Positions 26,765 to 35,610 of a DNA stretch of 64,000 bases are shown here, one piece after another. The notes beneath the pieces were generated by a model that did not search any database, was not told where the DNA came from, and was given only the letters and a program-made list of their open reading frames with translations. The position numbers and the translations under genes are program-made. Position 1 is the first letter of the stretch. Every line of letters starts with the position of its first letter. Source of the DNA: UBA7455 sp026713185 (GTDB lineage Bacteria > Pseudomonadota > Gammaproteobacteria > Pseudomonadales > Azotimanducaceae); the NCBI GenBank assembly GCA_963665785.1, contig OY762456.1, positions 4,030,001 through 4,094,000 of the forward strand, written 5' to 3'.

Positions 26765-27850
26765 ATGGCTTCCCGAATTACAGGTGAACTGACGGAAAAA
26801 GTGAAAATTTGGGGTCGGGATCTCGGTTTTCAGCAGGTAGGCATAACCGACACCGACCTCAGTACGCACGAAGCACGATTGGATGACTGGCTGGCAAAGG
26901 GGTTTCAGGCAGACATGCACTACATGTCCATGCATGGAATCAAACGGAGTCAACCTGCTGCTCTGGTTCCGGGTACCATTCGAATCATCAGTGCCCGCAT
27001 GGATTATCTGCCGGATAATGACAACCTGCGCGAAACCCTGGCAAATCATGATCAGGCATGCATTGCTCGCTTCGCACTGGGCCGCGACTATCATAAGGTC
27101 ATCCGTGCCCGGCTAAGAAAACTCCAGTCAACTATCAACACTTATCTGCTGGAACACAATCTGCCGGGTTTCGCCGCGCGGGTCTTTACGGACAGTGCAC
27201 CAGTACTGGAAAAGGGCATTGCGGAAAAATCCGGTCTCGGATGGATCGGAAAAAATACATTATTACTGAATGAAAGTGCCGGTTCGTGGTTTTTCCTGGG
27301 AGAAATCTACACCAATATCCCGTTTCAGATGGAATCATCGCCAGCCACCAATCGTTGTGGTTCCTGTCAAGCCTGTATCGATATCTGTCCGACAAAGGCC
27401 ATCGTTGCGCCATGGCGCCTGGATGCAAAACGCTGTATCTCCTATCAAACTATAGAGAACAAGGGAGTGATTCCAGTTTCAGTGAGAGAGAAGATGGGTA
27501 ACCGTATTTTCGGCTGTGATGATTGCCAGATGGTCTGCCCCTGGAATCGTTATGCAACACCCACTACCGAACCGGATTTCAAACCACGCCACAATCTGAA
27601 CACAGCATCCCTTTTATCGCTGTTCCAATGGAGTGAACAGGAATTTGATGAAAAATCTGCCGGTTCCGCCATTCGACGAGCCGGATATGAAGGCTGGTTG
27701 CGCAACATCAGCATTGCACTGGGTAATGCGAACTACAAACCGAACATCGTAGCAGCCTTGCAGCAGCGACTGGAAGCCGCCTCGCCCATGCTGAAAGAAC
27801 ATCTGCAATGGGCTATTGAGCGGCAGCAGGCCAAAAGCACTCAGAGTTGA
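26765..27850 (+). CDS. queG: Epoxyqueuosine reductase QueG
   Basis: QueG is a cobalamin and iron-sulfur enzyme that makes the final reduction to queuosine in the tRNA wobble base. The 361-residue product has the N-terminal DUF1730 region, the catalytic-aspartate segment AARVFTDSAPVLEKGIAEKS, and two 4Fe-4S motifs: CGSCQACIDICPTKAI and FGCDDCQMVCPWNR. A HEAT-like C-terminus follows. It is divergent from nnr, and its last ten bases overlap convergently with orn. Confidence 0.96.
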   Translation: MASRITGELTEKVKIWGRDLGFQQVGITDTDLSTHEARLDDWLAKGFQADMHYMSMHGIKRSQPAALVPGTIRIISARMDYLPDNDNLRETLANHDQACIARFALGRDYHKVIRARLRKLQSTINTYLLEHNLPGFAARVFTDSAPVLEKGIAEKSGLGWIGKNTLLLNESAGSWFFLGEIYTNIPFQMESSPATNRCGSCQACIDICPTKAIVAPWRLDAKRCISYQTIENKGVIPVSVREKMGNRIFGCDDCQMVCPWNRYATPTTEPDFKPRHNLNTASLLSLFQWSEQEFDEKSAGSAIRRAGYEGWLRNISIALGNANYKPNIVAALQQRLEAASPMLKEHLQWAIERQQAKSTQS

Positions 27851-28404
27851 AAGAAGTGTTCTCTATAATATCGGAGTTCCGCTATGGATTCCCTGATGTC
27901 ATCCAATGCCCGATGCGTACCTGCCTTTTTAATTTTTCCAGCGACATCGGGACGCCACCTTCGAGCAAGTTCCTTCACCGTACTGACGTCGATATTTCTA
28001 TAATGCAGATACTGCTCCAGTTCCGGCATATAACGGGCGAGAAACCGTCTGTCCTGTGCAATACTGTTACCACACAGGGGTGAAACATTCCTGCCGGCAA
28101 ACCGGGTAACAAAACCCAGTGTCACTGTTTGTGCTTCCTGCTCGGTAACACCTGCCGAACGGACCCGGTCAATAAGTCCGGAAGCCGTGTGCTGCTTTTG
28201 ATTCCACTCATCCATGCCTGCCAGCAAAGATTCACTCTGACGTACGGCCAAAACCGGTCCTTCTTCGAGAATATTCAGGGATGAATCAGTCACAATAGTG
28301 GCGATTTCCAGTATTCGCTCAACCTCCGGATTCAGACCGGTCATTTCCATGTCCATCCAGATCAGATTTTCCGAATAACTGCCCACAGATTTATCACCAT
28401 CCAA
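27841..28404 (-). CDS. orn: Oligoribonuclease
   Basis: Orn degrades 2- to 5-mer RNAs, the last step of RNA turnover, and linearised c-di-GMP. It is a DEDDh exonuclease: NLIWMDMEMTGL (first D, E), PLCGNSIAQDRRFLARYMP (second D) and HRALDDIRESIAEL (H, D). 187 residues, about six more than usual at the N-terminus; a strong ribosome-binding site for the first ATG was not evident. The queG/orn arrangement here is convergent with an overlap. Confidence 0.96.
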   Translation of the reverse strand: MDGDKSVGSYSENLIWMDMEMTGLNPEVERILEIATIVTDSSLNILEEGPVLAVRQSESLLAGMDEWNQKQHTASGLIDRVRSAGVTEQEAQTVTLGFVTRFAGRNVSPLCGNSIAQDRRFLARYMPELEQYLHYRNIDVSTVKELARRWRPDVAGKIKKAGTHRALDDIRESIAELRYYREHFFQL

Positions 28405-28453
28405 TGTAGAAGATCATTCATGTTAACCAGTTCTTACCCAGAAACAAATAACA

Positions 28454-28582
28454 CACGATGTACGACCCACATCAGATGGCTTTGAGGTGTTCATTTGCGC
28501 AAGCATAATGTCGGAGCGAAGAGTTGGAGGAGCATGACTACAGGCATGCGGGGGAAATGCGCCATCCTGCGAATGCTGTACA
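28454..28582. repeat. Dispersed palindromic element, copy 1 (internally deleted)
   Basis: This stretch aligns base for base with 35414 onward for about 100 bases (shared blocks TGTTCATTTGCGCAAGC and GAGTTGGAGGAGCATGACTA). After GCGGGGGA it jumps to sequence like the right end of copy 2 (GCCATCCTGCGAA). About 55-60 internal bases, including most of the right inverted arm, are missing. It lies between orn and the rhodanese gene. Confidence 0.85.
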
Positions 28583-28611
28583 ATACAACTTGTTAATTCA
28601 AGACACTCAAC

Positions 28612-29409
28612 ATGCTGCCACTTATCATTGAACCAGAAACACTCGCCGACCATCTTCAGGATGAGAATCTGCTCATCATTGATCTTTGCCGACCTGGAAC
28701 CTACATGCGAATGCACATACCCGGCGCCATTCATGTGGAACCTGCTGAATTGATTTCCGGAGTACAGCCCGCTACTGGAAAACTACCAGGACTCGACAAA
28801 CTGGAAGCACTATTCAACAGGATCGGATATCTCCCGGAGAAGCAGGTTGTCGCCTATGACGACGAAGGCGGCGGCTGGGCCGGACGATTTATCTGGACGC
28901 TGGATGTCATTGGCCACCGGAAAAGCAGCTATCTGAACGGGGGACTGGTTGCCTGGGCGACGGCAAAACATCCCGTGACCACTCAAATACCGGAAATCAG
29001 GGAAACCCGGACAAACCTGACTATTGATACTTCCTGCATTGCTACCAAAGAACATGTACTGGCATCAATAGGAGACCCCGAAACCATAGTCTGGGATGCA
29101 CGCTCAGCAGAAGAATATTCAGGAGTCAAAGTGACCTCAAAAAGGAATGGTCACATCCCGGGAGCCATTAACCTTGACTGGCTGGAGGTTATGGACCACG
29201 ACCGGCAACTGAGAATCCGCAACGATATTACCGAACTCCTTAAGGCAAGAGGAATCACTGCTGACAAATCCATCATCACACATTGCCAGACACATCATCG
29301 GTCAGGACTTACCTATCTCATTGGCAAGTCACTCGGGTATTCCATCCAGGCATATGACGGGTCCTGGACAGAATGGGGCAACGATCCTGAAACACCCATC
29401 GAGACCTGA
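28612..29409 (+). CDS. Two-domain rhodanese (thiosulfate/3-mercaptopyruvate sulfurtransferase)
   Basis: A 265-residue sulfurtransferase with tandem rhodanese domains. The N-terminal inactive domain contains RPGTYMRMHIPGAIHVE and YDDEGGGWAGRFIW. The C-terminal domain has WDARSAEEYSG, GHIPGAINLDW and the active-site loop HCQTHHRSGLTY with the catalytic cysteine. CRTGVT- or CGSGVT-type loops define better known subclasses; CQTHHRS occurs in SseA-like proteins whose substrate is unsettled. Its stop shares one base with the psd start (TGATG), so the two are coupled. Confidence 0.9.
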   Translation: MLPLIIEPETLADHLQDENLLIIDLCRPGTYMRMHIPGAIHVEPAELISGVQPATGKLPGLDKLEALFNRIGYLPEKQVVAYDDEGGGWAGRFIWTLDVIGHRKSSYLNGGLVAWATAKHPVTTQIPEIRETRTNLTIDTSCIATKEHVLASIGDPETIVWDARSAEEYSGVKVTSKRNGHIPGAINLDWLEVMDHDRQLRIRNDITELLKARGITADKSIITHCQTHHRSGLTYLIGKSLGYSIQAYDGSWTEWGNDPETPIET

Positions 29410-30212
29410 TGCATCCATTCGTCATCCTCCAGTATCTTCTGCCACATCATCTGATATCCAGAACAGTTGCCATCCTGGCGAAATCTCGAATCCGATGGAT
29501 GAAGAATCTGATAATCCGGCAGTTCATCAGAATTTACCAGGTCGATCTGACAGAAGCTCGATCCGGGGAAATTAACGCGTATGAAAGCTTTAACGATTTC
29601 TTTACCAGGAGATTGCAGCCAGGTTGCCGGACCGTTTCCGGCGCCATCTGCTCACCAGCCGATGGAGAAATTTCCGCAGTGGGGCACCTGTCAGAAGATC
29701 GTCTCATCCAGGCCAAGGGGATAACCTACAGCCTGCAGCAACTGCTCGCGACGGATACTGTAGATGACTATATCGACGGCAGCTTTATTACAATCTATCT
29801 CGCGCCAAAAGATTATCATCGTGTTCACTTTCCCCTGACTGCCGAAATCTCCGCCAGTCGATACATCCCGGGACGACTGTTCTCGGTCAATGCAGCCACC
29901 ACGCATTCCGTAAACGGACTGTTTACAAGAAACGAGAGGCTGGTCTGCTACCTCAACAACAAGGTTCAACCCATGGTGCTGGTGATGGTCGGAGCGATGA
30001 TCGTTGCGGGAATCAAGCCATTCTGGCGAGCAACTGCCTATCCCCCGGGACACTTGACTAAAGACCATTGGGATCAGATGACTACCTGTCAACAAGGCAG
30101 CGAGTTAGGACATTTCGAACTGGGTTCGACCGTAATCCTGGTGCTCAAGAACAGGGTATCATGGACAGTCACCACGGGAGATACCGTCAGAATGGGTCAA
30201 CCCCTCTGTTGA
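29409..30212 (+). CDS. psd: Phosphatidylserine decarboxylase proenzyme
   Basis: Psd makes phosphatidylethanolamine at the inner membrane. The 267-residue proenzyme has FNDFFTRRLQPG, SPADGEISAVG, YLAPKDYHRVHFP and FSVNAATT. The self-cleavage site LGST lies in FELGSTVILVL near residue 238, where the Ser becomes the pyruvoyl group. Slightly shorter than E. coli Psd (about 320), mainly at the ends. Coupled to the rhodanese gene upstream, a pairing also known in other gammaproteobacteria. Confidence 0.95.
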   Translation: MHPFVILQYLLPHHLISRTVAILAKSRIRWMKNLIIRQFIRIYQVDLTEARSGEINAYESFNDFFTRRLQPGCRTVSGAICSPADGEISAVGHLSEDRLIQAKGITYSLQQLLATDTVDDYIDGSFITIYLAPKDYHRVHFPLTAEISASRYIPGRLFSVNAATTHSVNGLFTRNERLVCYLNNKVQPMVLVMVGAMIVAGIKPFWRATAYPPGHLTKDHWDQMTTCQQGSELGHFELGSTVILVLKNRVSWTVTTGDTVRMGQPLC

Positions 30213-30281
30213 CACCCTGACCACTTGATGACTACGTTCACCGAAACCTGATGCCGACAATGCCCCAGTCACTCAGTCACA

Positions 30282-31241
30282 TCAGAAATCCCGGGTAAAA
30301 TGAATCACCTGGCTGATATCATCCAGATCGGCCCTGATCATCAATACCCGGTCAAAACCCATGGCGACACCACTGCATCGAGGCATAAATGGCAAGGCCG
30401 CCAACAATTTTTCATCGGGTGCGATTTGTGGCAGGCGCCGCCGTGCACGCAATTCATTATTCAATTCGAACCGGTGTCGCAATTCGACACTGTCACCAAG
30501 TTCGTCATAGCCGTTGGTGATTTCCATCCCCCTGATGTACATCTCGAAGCGGGCAGAGACAGTTTCACCGGCTGAATTGTTTTTCAATCGAGCCAGGGCT
30601 GCCTGACAGGCAGGGAAATCAACAACAACTTTATGTGACAAATGCGGTTCCACCAATGAAGAAAACAGTAAATCCAGGTAATCACCCAGGCATCCTGTGT
30701 CATCATGGGAATCTATATGTGAATCATCCACACCGCATTCCCGAACAACCTGCTGCAACCGGGTAATCGTAGCCGTGTGTGGATTAATACCCGTGAATTC
30801 TTCAAAGACCGTTTTGTACTCCAAGCACTGCAATTCTGGCATGCCAGGCAGTAATTCAGTCAACAGGGCTTCTGTTTCTGCCATTGTCTGCGCAAGCGAA
30901 AAACCAGGGCGATACCACTCGAGCATGGTAAATTCAAAATGGTGTCTTTGTCCGGATTCTCCTTTCCGGAACGCAGGGCCAAGCTCGTAGATCGCACCAC
31001 TCCCTCCAGCAAGCAGACGCTTCATTGCATATTCCGGTGACGTCTGCAGGAAACCTGTCTGCCCTGCCACATCCAGTGTCAGATTATTCAGATGGAGGTC
31101 CGATACACCAGCAGCGCCCAGAGAAGGGGTTGTGACTTCGAGAACGTCACGGTCATAAAAGAACTGTCTTATATCGCGTAGTAGTACTGCCCTCAGTTTG
31201 AGGGTTCGCAGTTCAACTGTGGATGCCCAGGTAGCAGCCAA
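30282..31241 (-). CDS. epmA: EF-P-(R)-beta-lysine ligase EpmA
   Basis: EpmA (GenX, YjeA, PoxA) is a lysyl-tRNA-synthetase paralogue that attaches (R)-beta-lysine to a lysine of EF-P. The 319-residue class II catalytic core has VLEVTTPSLGAAGVSD, QTSPEYAMKRLLAGGSGAIY, FTMLEWYRPG and the C-terminal motif 3 RCSGVAMGFDRVLMI. It lacks the anticodon-binding domain of LysRS. It lies next to efp and close to epmB, so the three genes form a complete modification module. Confidence 0.97.
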   Translation of the reverse strand: MAATWASTVELRTLKLRAVLLRDIRQFFYDRDVLEVTTPSLGAAGVSDLHLNNLTLDVAGQTGFLQTSPEYAMKRLLAGGSGAIYELGPAFRKGESGQRHHFEFTMLEWYRPGFSLAQTMAETEALLTELLPGMPELQCLEYKTVFEEFTGINPHTATITRLQQVVRECGVDDSHIDSHDDTGCLGDYLDLLFSSLVEPHLSHKVVVDFPACQAALARLKNNSAGETVSARFEMYIRGMEITNGYDELGDSVELRHRFELNNELRARRRLPQIAPDEKLLAALPFMPRCSGVAMGFDRVLMIRADLDDISQVIHFTRDF

Positions 31242-31370
31242 GTAGTCAGTTTCTGTCCATTTGTCTATATTTGATCATGCTGCGCTGCAACAATTCAGTA
31301 GCGTTGATTAGAATCTTTACCTTGCTCAGAAAGTAACCCGTACGATTTCTGGTTCCCGGTGAAGAATCAG

Positions 31371-31943
31371 TCAATTTTTTACCCGGTTCTGATATTCGCC
31401 AGATCTTGTGTCAACTCGAATGATCTCGCCGACATTGACGAAAAGAGGGACCTTGACCACAGCGCCGGTACTCAATATTGCCGGCTTAGAGCCGCCCTGC
31501 GCCGTATCACCTTTTAATCCAGGGTCCGTTTCCATGATCTCAAGTTCCACAAAGTTAGGGGGTGTAACGGCTATCGGCGCCTCGTTCCACAGCAAGACCG
31601 TATATCTCTCATTGGCTTTCAGCCACGGAATGCAGTCTTCCACCGCTGCCCTGTCAGCGACCAGTTGATCATAACTGTCGTCAGTCTTCATAAAGTACCA
31701 GTATTCGGAGTCCGCATACAGGTAATCCATTGCCAATTCCCTGACGTCTGCCGCTTCTATGGATTCACCGGATTTAAAAGTACGTTCCCACACCCGTCCC
31801 GTTTTGAGATTTTTCAATTTGACGCGATTAAAAGCCTGTCCCTTACCGGGTTTTACAAACTCATTCTCTACGATACTGCACGGGTCACCCTCAAGTATAA
31901 CCTTGAGACCAGACTTGAATTCATTGGTAGAATATGTCGCCAT
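31371..31943 (-). CDS. efp: Elongation factor P
   Basis: EF-P rescues ribosomes stalled on polyproline. The 190-residue protein has the three beta-barrel domains and the modification loop FVKPGKGQAFNRVK, where the Lys of PGKGQ at about residue 34 is the target of EpmA. The C-terminal RVDTRSGEYQNRVKN is standard. efp and epmA are in tandem on the minus strand with a 129-base gap; epmB starts divergently 31 bases upstream of efp. Confidence 0.98.
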   Translation of the reverse strand: MATYSTNEFKSGLKVILEGDPCSIVENEFVKPGKGQAFNRVKLKNLKTGRVWERTFKSGESIEAADVRELAMDYLYADSEYWYFMKTDDSYDQLVADRAAVEDCIPWLKANERYTVLLWNEAPIAVTPPNFVELEIMETDPGLKGDTAQGGSKPAILSTGAVVKVPLFVNVGEIIRVDTRSGEYQNRVKN

Positions 31944-31973
31944 TCACCTTTCTCATCATTTCAACAGAGCGCA

Positions 31974-32966
31974 ATGATACCGCGAACCGAGACAGCTTTG
32001 CATAACCATTCATGGCAATGGTACCTGCGACATGCCATACGCAATACTGACGAGTTGGCAAAAGCCCTCAAGATCGATATTGACCCGGTCCCGACAGCTT
32101 TCCCCCTGTTTGTTCCGGCGCCCTACCTGTCCAGAATCGAAAGAGGCAATCCAGACGATCCGCTGTTGCTTCAGGTGCTGCCCCGGCATGCAGAAAATCA
32201 AGTGGTGGAAGGCTATGTAAACGATCCATTGCAGGAGGTGGAACAAATCAAAGGCAATGGCATTATTCATAAATACCGTGGGCGGATTCTGATCGTGACC
32301 ACAGGAGCCTGTGCTATCAACTGCCGATATTGTTTCAGGAGACATTTCCCCTACTCCGAATCACAACTCAGTCATCGCGACTGGCTCAATGTGATGTCCT
32401 ATATCAAGGAGGACCCTACGATTCGAGAAGTCATTCTGAGTGGCGGAGATCCATTACTGATGTCCGACAATCAGCTTTCAGACTTCGTGAAGATGTTGGG
32501 AGAAGTAAAGCAGATTACCCACCTGAGAATTCATACACGACTGCCGGTCGTGATTCCACAACGGGTCAACGAAACCATGCTCAGCTGGATTTCAGGGACA
32601 AAGTTGAGAGTCATTGTGGTGATTCATGCAAATCACGAAAAGGAACTGGACGATCAGGTACATCAAGCCGTTCAGAAACTCATATCTGCTGGAGTCTCTG
32701 TTCTGAATCAAAGTGTTTTGTTGAAAAACGTCAATGATAATTGTGAAACACTTTGCAATTTATCCTGGCGAATATCCACGATTGGGGCACTCCCCTATTA
32801 TCTGCATCACCTTGATAAAGTGGCCGGGGCGGCACACTTTGACATACCCGCTGCACGCGCCCAGACTCTGATTGAGCTGATGAAGAATCGCATGCCCGGC
32901 TATCTGGTACCCAGACTGGTATCCGAGATACCCGGTTCCGGATCAAAGCAGGAGCTAATCGCTTAG
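31974..32966 (+). CDS. epmB: EF-P lysine 2,3-aminomutase EpmB
   Basis: EpmB is a radical-SAM and PLP enzyme that converts L-lysine to (R)-beta-lysine for EpmA. The radical-SAM cluster motif is TGACAINCRYCFRRHFPYSE (CX3CX2C), followed by ILSGGDPLLMSDNQL and a PLP-binding region near the C-terminus. The start MIPRTETALHNHSWQW at 31974 is chosen because the frame upstream runs back across efp. 330 residues. Its stop overlaps the convergent serB stop by four bases. Confidence 0.95.
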   Translation: MIPRTETALHNHSWQWYLRHAIRNTDELAKALKIDIDPVPTAFPLFVPAPYLSRIERGNPDDPLLLQVLPRHAENQVVEGYVNDPLQEVEQIKGNGIIHKYRGRILIVTTGACAINCRYCFRRHFPYSESQLSHRDWLNVMSYIKEDPTIREVILSGGDPLLMSDNQLSDFVKMLGEVKQITHLRIHTRLPVVIPQRVNETMLSWISGTKLRVIVVIHANHEKELDDQVHQAVQKLISAGVSVLNQSVLLKNVNDNCETLCNLSWRISTIGALPYYLHHLDKVAGAAHFDIPAARAQTLIELMKNRMPGYLVPRLVSEIPGSGSKQELIA

Positions 32967-34192
32967 TCGGGAGACAGTGTTATATGGGGGGAGACGAGGG
33001 ATTCCCGGTCCCGAATACCCATTAGAAACAGAATACTGTCCAGACCAAGAGTGGAAATGGATTGCCCGGCATTCTCCCGCACAATCTGTTTCGCATGAAA
33101 AGCGATGCCAAGTCCAGCCTTCTGCAGCATGGCCAGGTCGTTGGCGCCATCACCAACCGCAACAACCTGTTGCAATGAAATATTCTCCTTTACCGCAAGC
33201 TGCTCCAGTAATGTGGCTTTTCGTGATGCATCTATAATGGGCTCGCTGACCTGTCCTGTTAATTTACCGTCCTGATTCAGCAGTTCATTGGCAAAGACAT
33301 AGTCTACACCCAGCTTCTCTTTCAGAACTTCACCAAAATAGCTGAATCCGCCAGACAGTATCGCAGTCTTGTAACCCAGGCGGTTCAGGGTCTCAAAAAG
33401 ATGTTCCGCCCCTTCCATCAAAGGCAGTCTGTCCGCAATCCGTTTCAGACACCCCATATTCAGACCCTTCAAGAGCGCAACCCTCTCTTTCAGACTCTCG
33501 CTGAAATCAATTTCGCCCCTCATGGCCCTCCCGGTTATTGATGCAACCTTTTCCCCGACACCCTGCTCACGAGCAAGATCATTGATAACCTCCGTATCAA
33601 TTAATGTCGAATCCATATCAAAGGCAACCAGACGACGATGACGGCGGAATACATTGTCTTCCTGAACGGCAATATCGATATCCATTTTCGAACAGACACT
33701 GACCAATTCCGCACGTAATGAAGCGCCAGGTTCCCCTCTGAGTGAAAATTCCACACAGGCCCTGGTACCCGTATCGCCCCTGGACAAGGGTACTCGACCG
33801 GATAGTCTCGTGATGTTGTCAATGTTGAGCCCGTGGGTACTGATTACCCTGGAGACCATCGCAAGATGAGTTGCCTTGATGCGTCTTGCCAGCAGGGTCA
33901 GAATCAAGCGGTTCTTACCCTGTTGTTTAACCCATTCATCGTAACTTGTATGCTCCACTTTGGAAAATTTGACACTGATACCTGACTGATGAACCCTGAA
34001 CAACAGTTCTTTGCATATCGATTCTGTATTACCCGGTAGATTGGCCAGGATGCCAAGTGACAGATGGTTATGGATGACAGACTGACCAACGTCAAGAATA
34101 TCGACGTCAAACTCACCCAGAAGAGCGGTAACCTCAGCAGTTAATCCGGGTTTATCTTCCCCGGAGATATTGATTAATATCAGATCAGACAT
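32963..34192 (-). CDS. serB: Phosphoserine phosphatase SerB
   Basis: SerB makes serine from phosphoserine, the last step of serine synthesis. The 409-residue protein has N-terminal ACT-like regions (ISGEDKPGLTAEVTALL, then IKATHLAMVSRVIS). The HAD phosphatase domain follows: AFDMDSTLIDTEVI with the nucleophile Asp, ILSGGFSYF, and VGDGANDLAML. Longer than E. coli SerB (322) because of the double ACT region, as in pseudomonads. The final residues (RESLVSPHITLSPD) are encoded by a stretch that matches 22 bases of the dispersed palindromic element with one mismatch. Confidence 0.96.
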   Translation of the reverse strand: MSDLILINISGEDKPGLTAEVTALLGEFDVDILDVGQSVIHNHLSLGILANLPGNTESICKELLFRVHQSGISVKFSKVEHTSYDEWVKQQGKNRLILTLLARRIKATHLAMVSRVISTHGLNIDNITRLSGRVPLSRGDTGTRACVEFSLRGEPGASLRAELVSVCSKMDIDIAVQEDNVFRRHRRLVAFDMDSTLIDTEVINDLAREQGVGEKVASITGRAMRGEIDFSESLKERVALLKGLNMGCLKRIADRLPLMEGAEHLFETLNRLGYKTAILSGGFSYFGEVLKEKLGVDYVFANELLNQDGKLTGQVSEPIIDASRKATLLEQLAVKENISLQQVVAVGDGANDLAMLQKAGLGIAFHAKQIVRENAGQSISTLGLDSILFLMGIRDRESLVSPHITLSPD

Positions 34193-34324
34193 TTGGTGTA
34201 TTATCCGGTATTCAGACTAAATAAACACGATTCACCTGTCAGCAATCCGGACAATTTAATCAGTTATACTGTACTATTCTGCTCTTTCTGACCTCGGGAG
34301 TCATAAAACCCCGCGGAGAAATCC

Positions 34325-35401
34325 ATGGCGTCAGTTAAATCAACAACCCGAATTCGTATTCGCGTTATCCTATTGAGCCTGTTGCCAGTATTCCTTGTCA
34401 TGATGTTGGTCACTACGTTTCTGGCAAGTTCTTTCCATCTCAATCTGTCCCGGCAAAACATGAAGTTTGGTAATACCATGGCGGACCAGATTGCACTTAC
34501 ATCAACCGAATACCTGATCAATCAGGACAGTGTATCTCTTAATGTCATACTGAGAGACCTGCTTTCATCGGCTTTTTTCGAATTTGCAGCAATCTATGAT
34601 GCCGACGGCAGTCTGATTACCCAGGCTGGTAAATCGGCAAGTACACAAACTACTTTTACCCGGGATATTACTTCTCAGAATACGGTAGTGGGACATCTGA
34701 GTCTCGGTTTGACAACCAAACACTTCCCTACCGGGAGGATTATCCTTGCCGCAATGTTAATTTCCATGATACTCGGTATCATAATCGGGCTGATCATCTG
34801 GTTTTACGGCAGTATCCTGTACCTCTGGATAACGGGAAATTTACCAGAGAAAAAACGCGGGCTTCCTGTCTTGACCATGCCTGCCGCTGGGGTACCGAAT
34901 GCCGACACCTGCTGGCTCACCATCAGGCTGGATCCTGACCGACTGGTGAATGTCCATCGCAAAAAACTGGAGGAGGCCTGTCTGCTCTATAGTGGAGAAG
35001 TCCAGATTCGTCATAACGATCTCACAGTAGCCTTTAATAATGGGCAGCACATTCAGAATGCTATCTGCTGTGGATTGTTGATAAAGGTGATATCAGAGTT
35101 GATACCCGGGAACATCAATTTTAAAGCCGGGATTGCCATCGGTGAAGATGAAGAGATTACACCGAAGCACGCCGCCTATCTTTCCAGCATCAGCGATCAA
35201 AAATTGCTGGTCAGTAATGGCGTTCGCCAGCGTCAAATGTTACGACCGGTTAACAATGTACAATTCAGAGAATACAAACATACATTGGCAGGGAAAGATG
35301 AGGTTTATGTGGTAACTGAAACAGACAACAACACTCTAATCAGGCAGCAGGCCATACATCTGTGCGAAAATTTCTTTGAACTGCCCGGGCGAGGAACTTA
35401 A
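34325..35401 (+). CDS. YtjB/Smp-family membrane protein
   Basis: A 358-residue protein with an N-terminal membrane segment (LLSLLPVFLVMMLVTTFLA), a periplasmic domain of about 110 residues (LTSTEYLINQDSVSLNVIL, FAAIYDADGSLI), a second membrane segment (ILAAMLISMILGIIIGLIIW) and a cytosolic domain of about 170 residues. The divergent position next to serB and the topology match YtjB (Smp) of E. coli and AhpA-like proteins. The cytosolic part has the outline of a degenerate nucleotide-cyclase fold, but I see no catalytic metal-binding motif. Function is not established. Confidence 0.8.
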   Translation: MASVKSTTRIRIRVILLSLLPVFLVMMLVTTFLASSFHLNLSRQNMKFGNTMADQIALTSTEYLINQDSVSLNVILRDLLSSAFFEFAAIYDADGSLITQAGKSASTQTTFTRDITSQNTVVGHLSLGLTTKHFPTGRIILAAMLISMILGIIIGLIIWFYGSILYLWITGNLPEKKRGLPVLTMPAAGVPNADTCWLTIRLDPDRLVNVHRKKLEEACLLYSGEVQIRHNDLTVAFNNGQHIQNAICCGLLIKVISELIPGNINFKAGIAIGEDEEITPKHAAYLSSISDQKLLVSNGVRQRQMLRPVNNVQFREYKHTLAGKDEVYVVTETDNNTLIRQQAIHLCENFFELPGRGT

Positions 35402-35413
35402 TCGCAGTACATG

Positions 35414-35593
35414 TACGATGTCCGACAAACAGCAGATGGTTTTGGGGTGTTCATTTGCGCAAGCCTAATGTCGGAGCGCCGAGTTGGAGGAGCATGACTA
35501 CAGGCATGCGGGGGAGACGAGGGAATCCCGGAGGGACGCGTAGACGCTGAAGCAAATGAATGCCCCAAAGCCATCTGCGAACACTCTACATCA
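35414..35593. repeat. Dispersed palindromic element, copy 2 (complete)
   Basis: Left arm 35433-35458 (CAGATGGTTTTGGGGTGTTC and on) and right arm 35552-35577 are inverted repeats of 26 bases with three mismatches, all transitions that keep G-U pairing in RNA. Between them lies a G-rich core including GAGTTGGAGGAGCATGACTA and GAGACGAGGGAATCCCGG. It sits between ytjB and parC. The size and structure suggest a small non-autonomous mobile element or a structured RNA. Confidence 0.85.
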
Positions 35594-35610
35594 AGTAAAC
35601 TGACCCCCGA

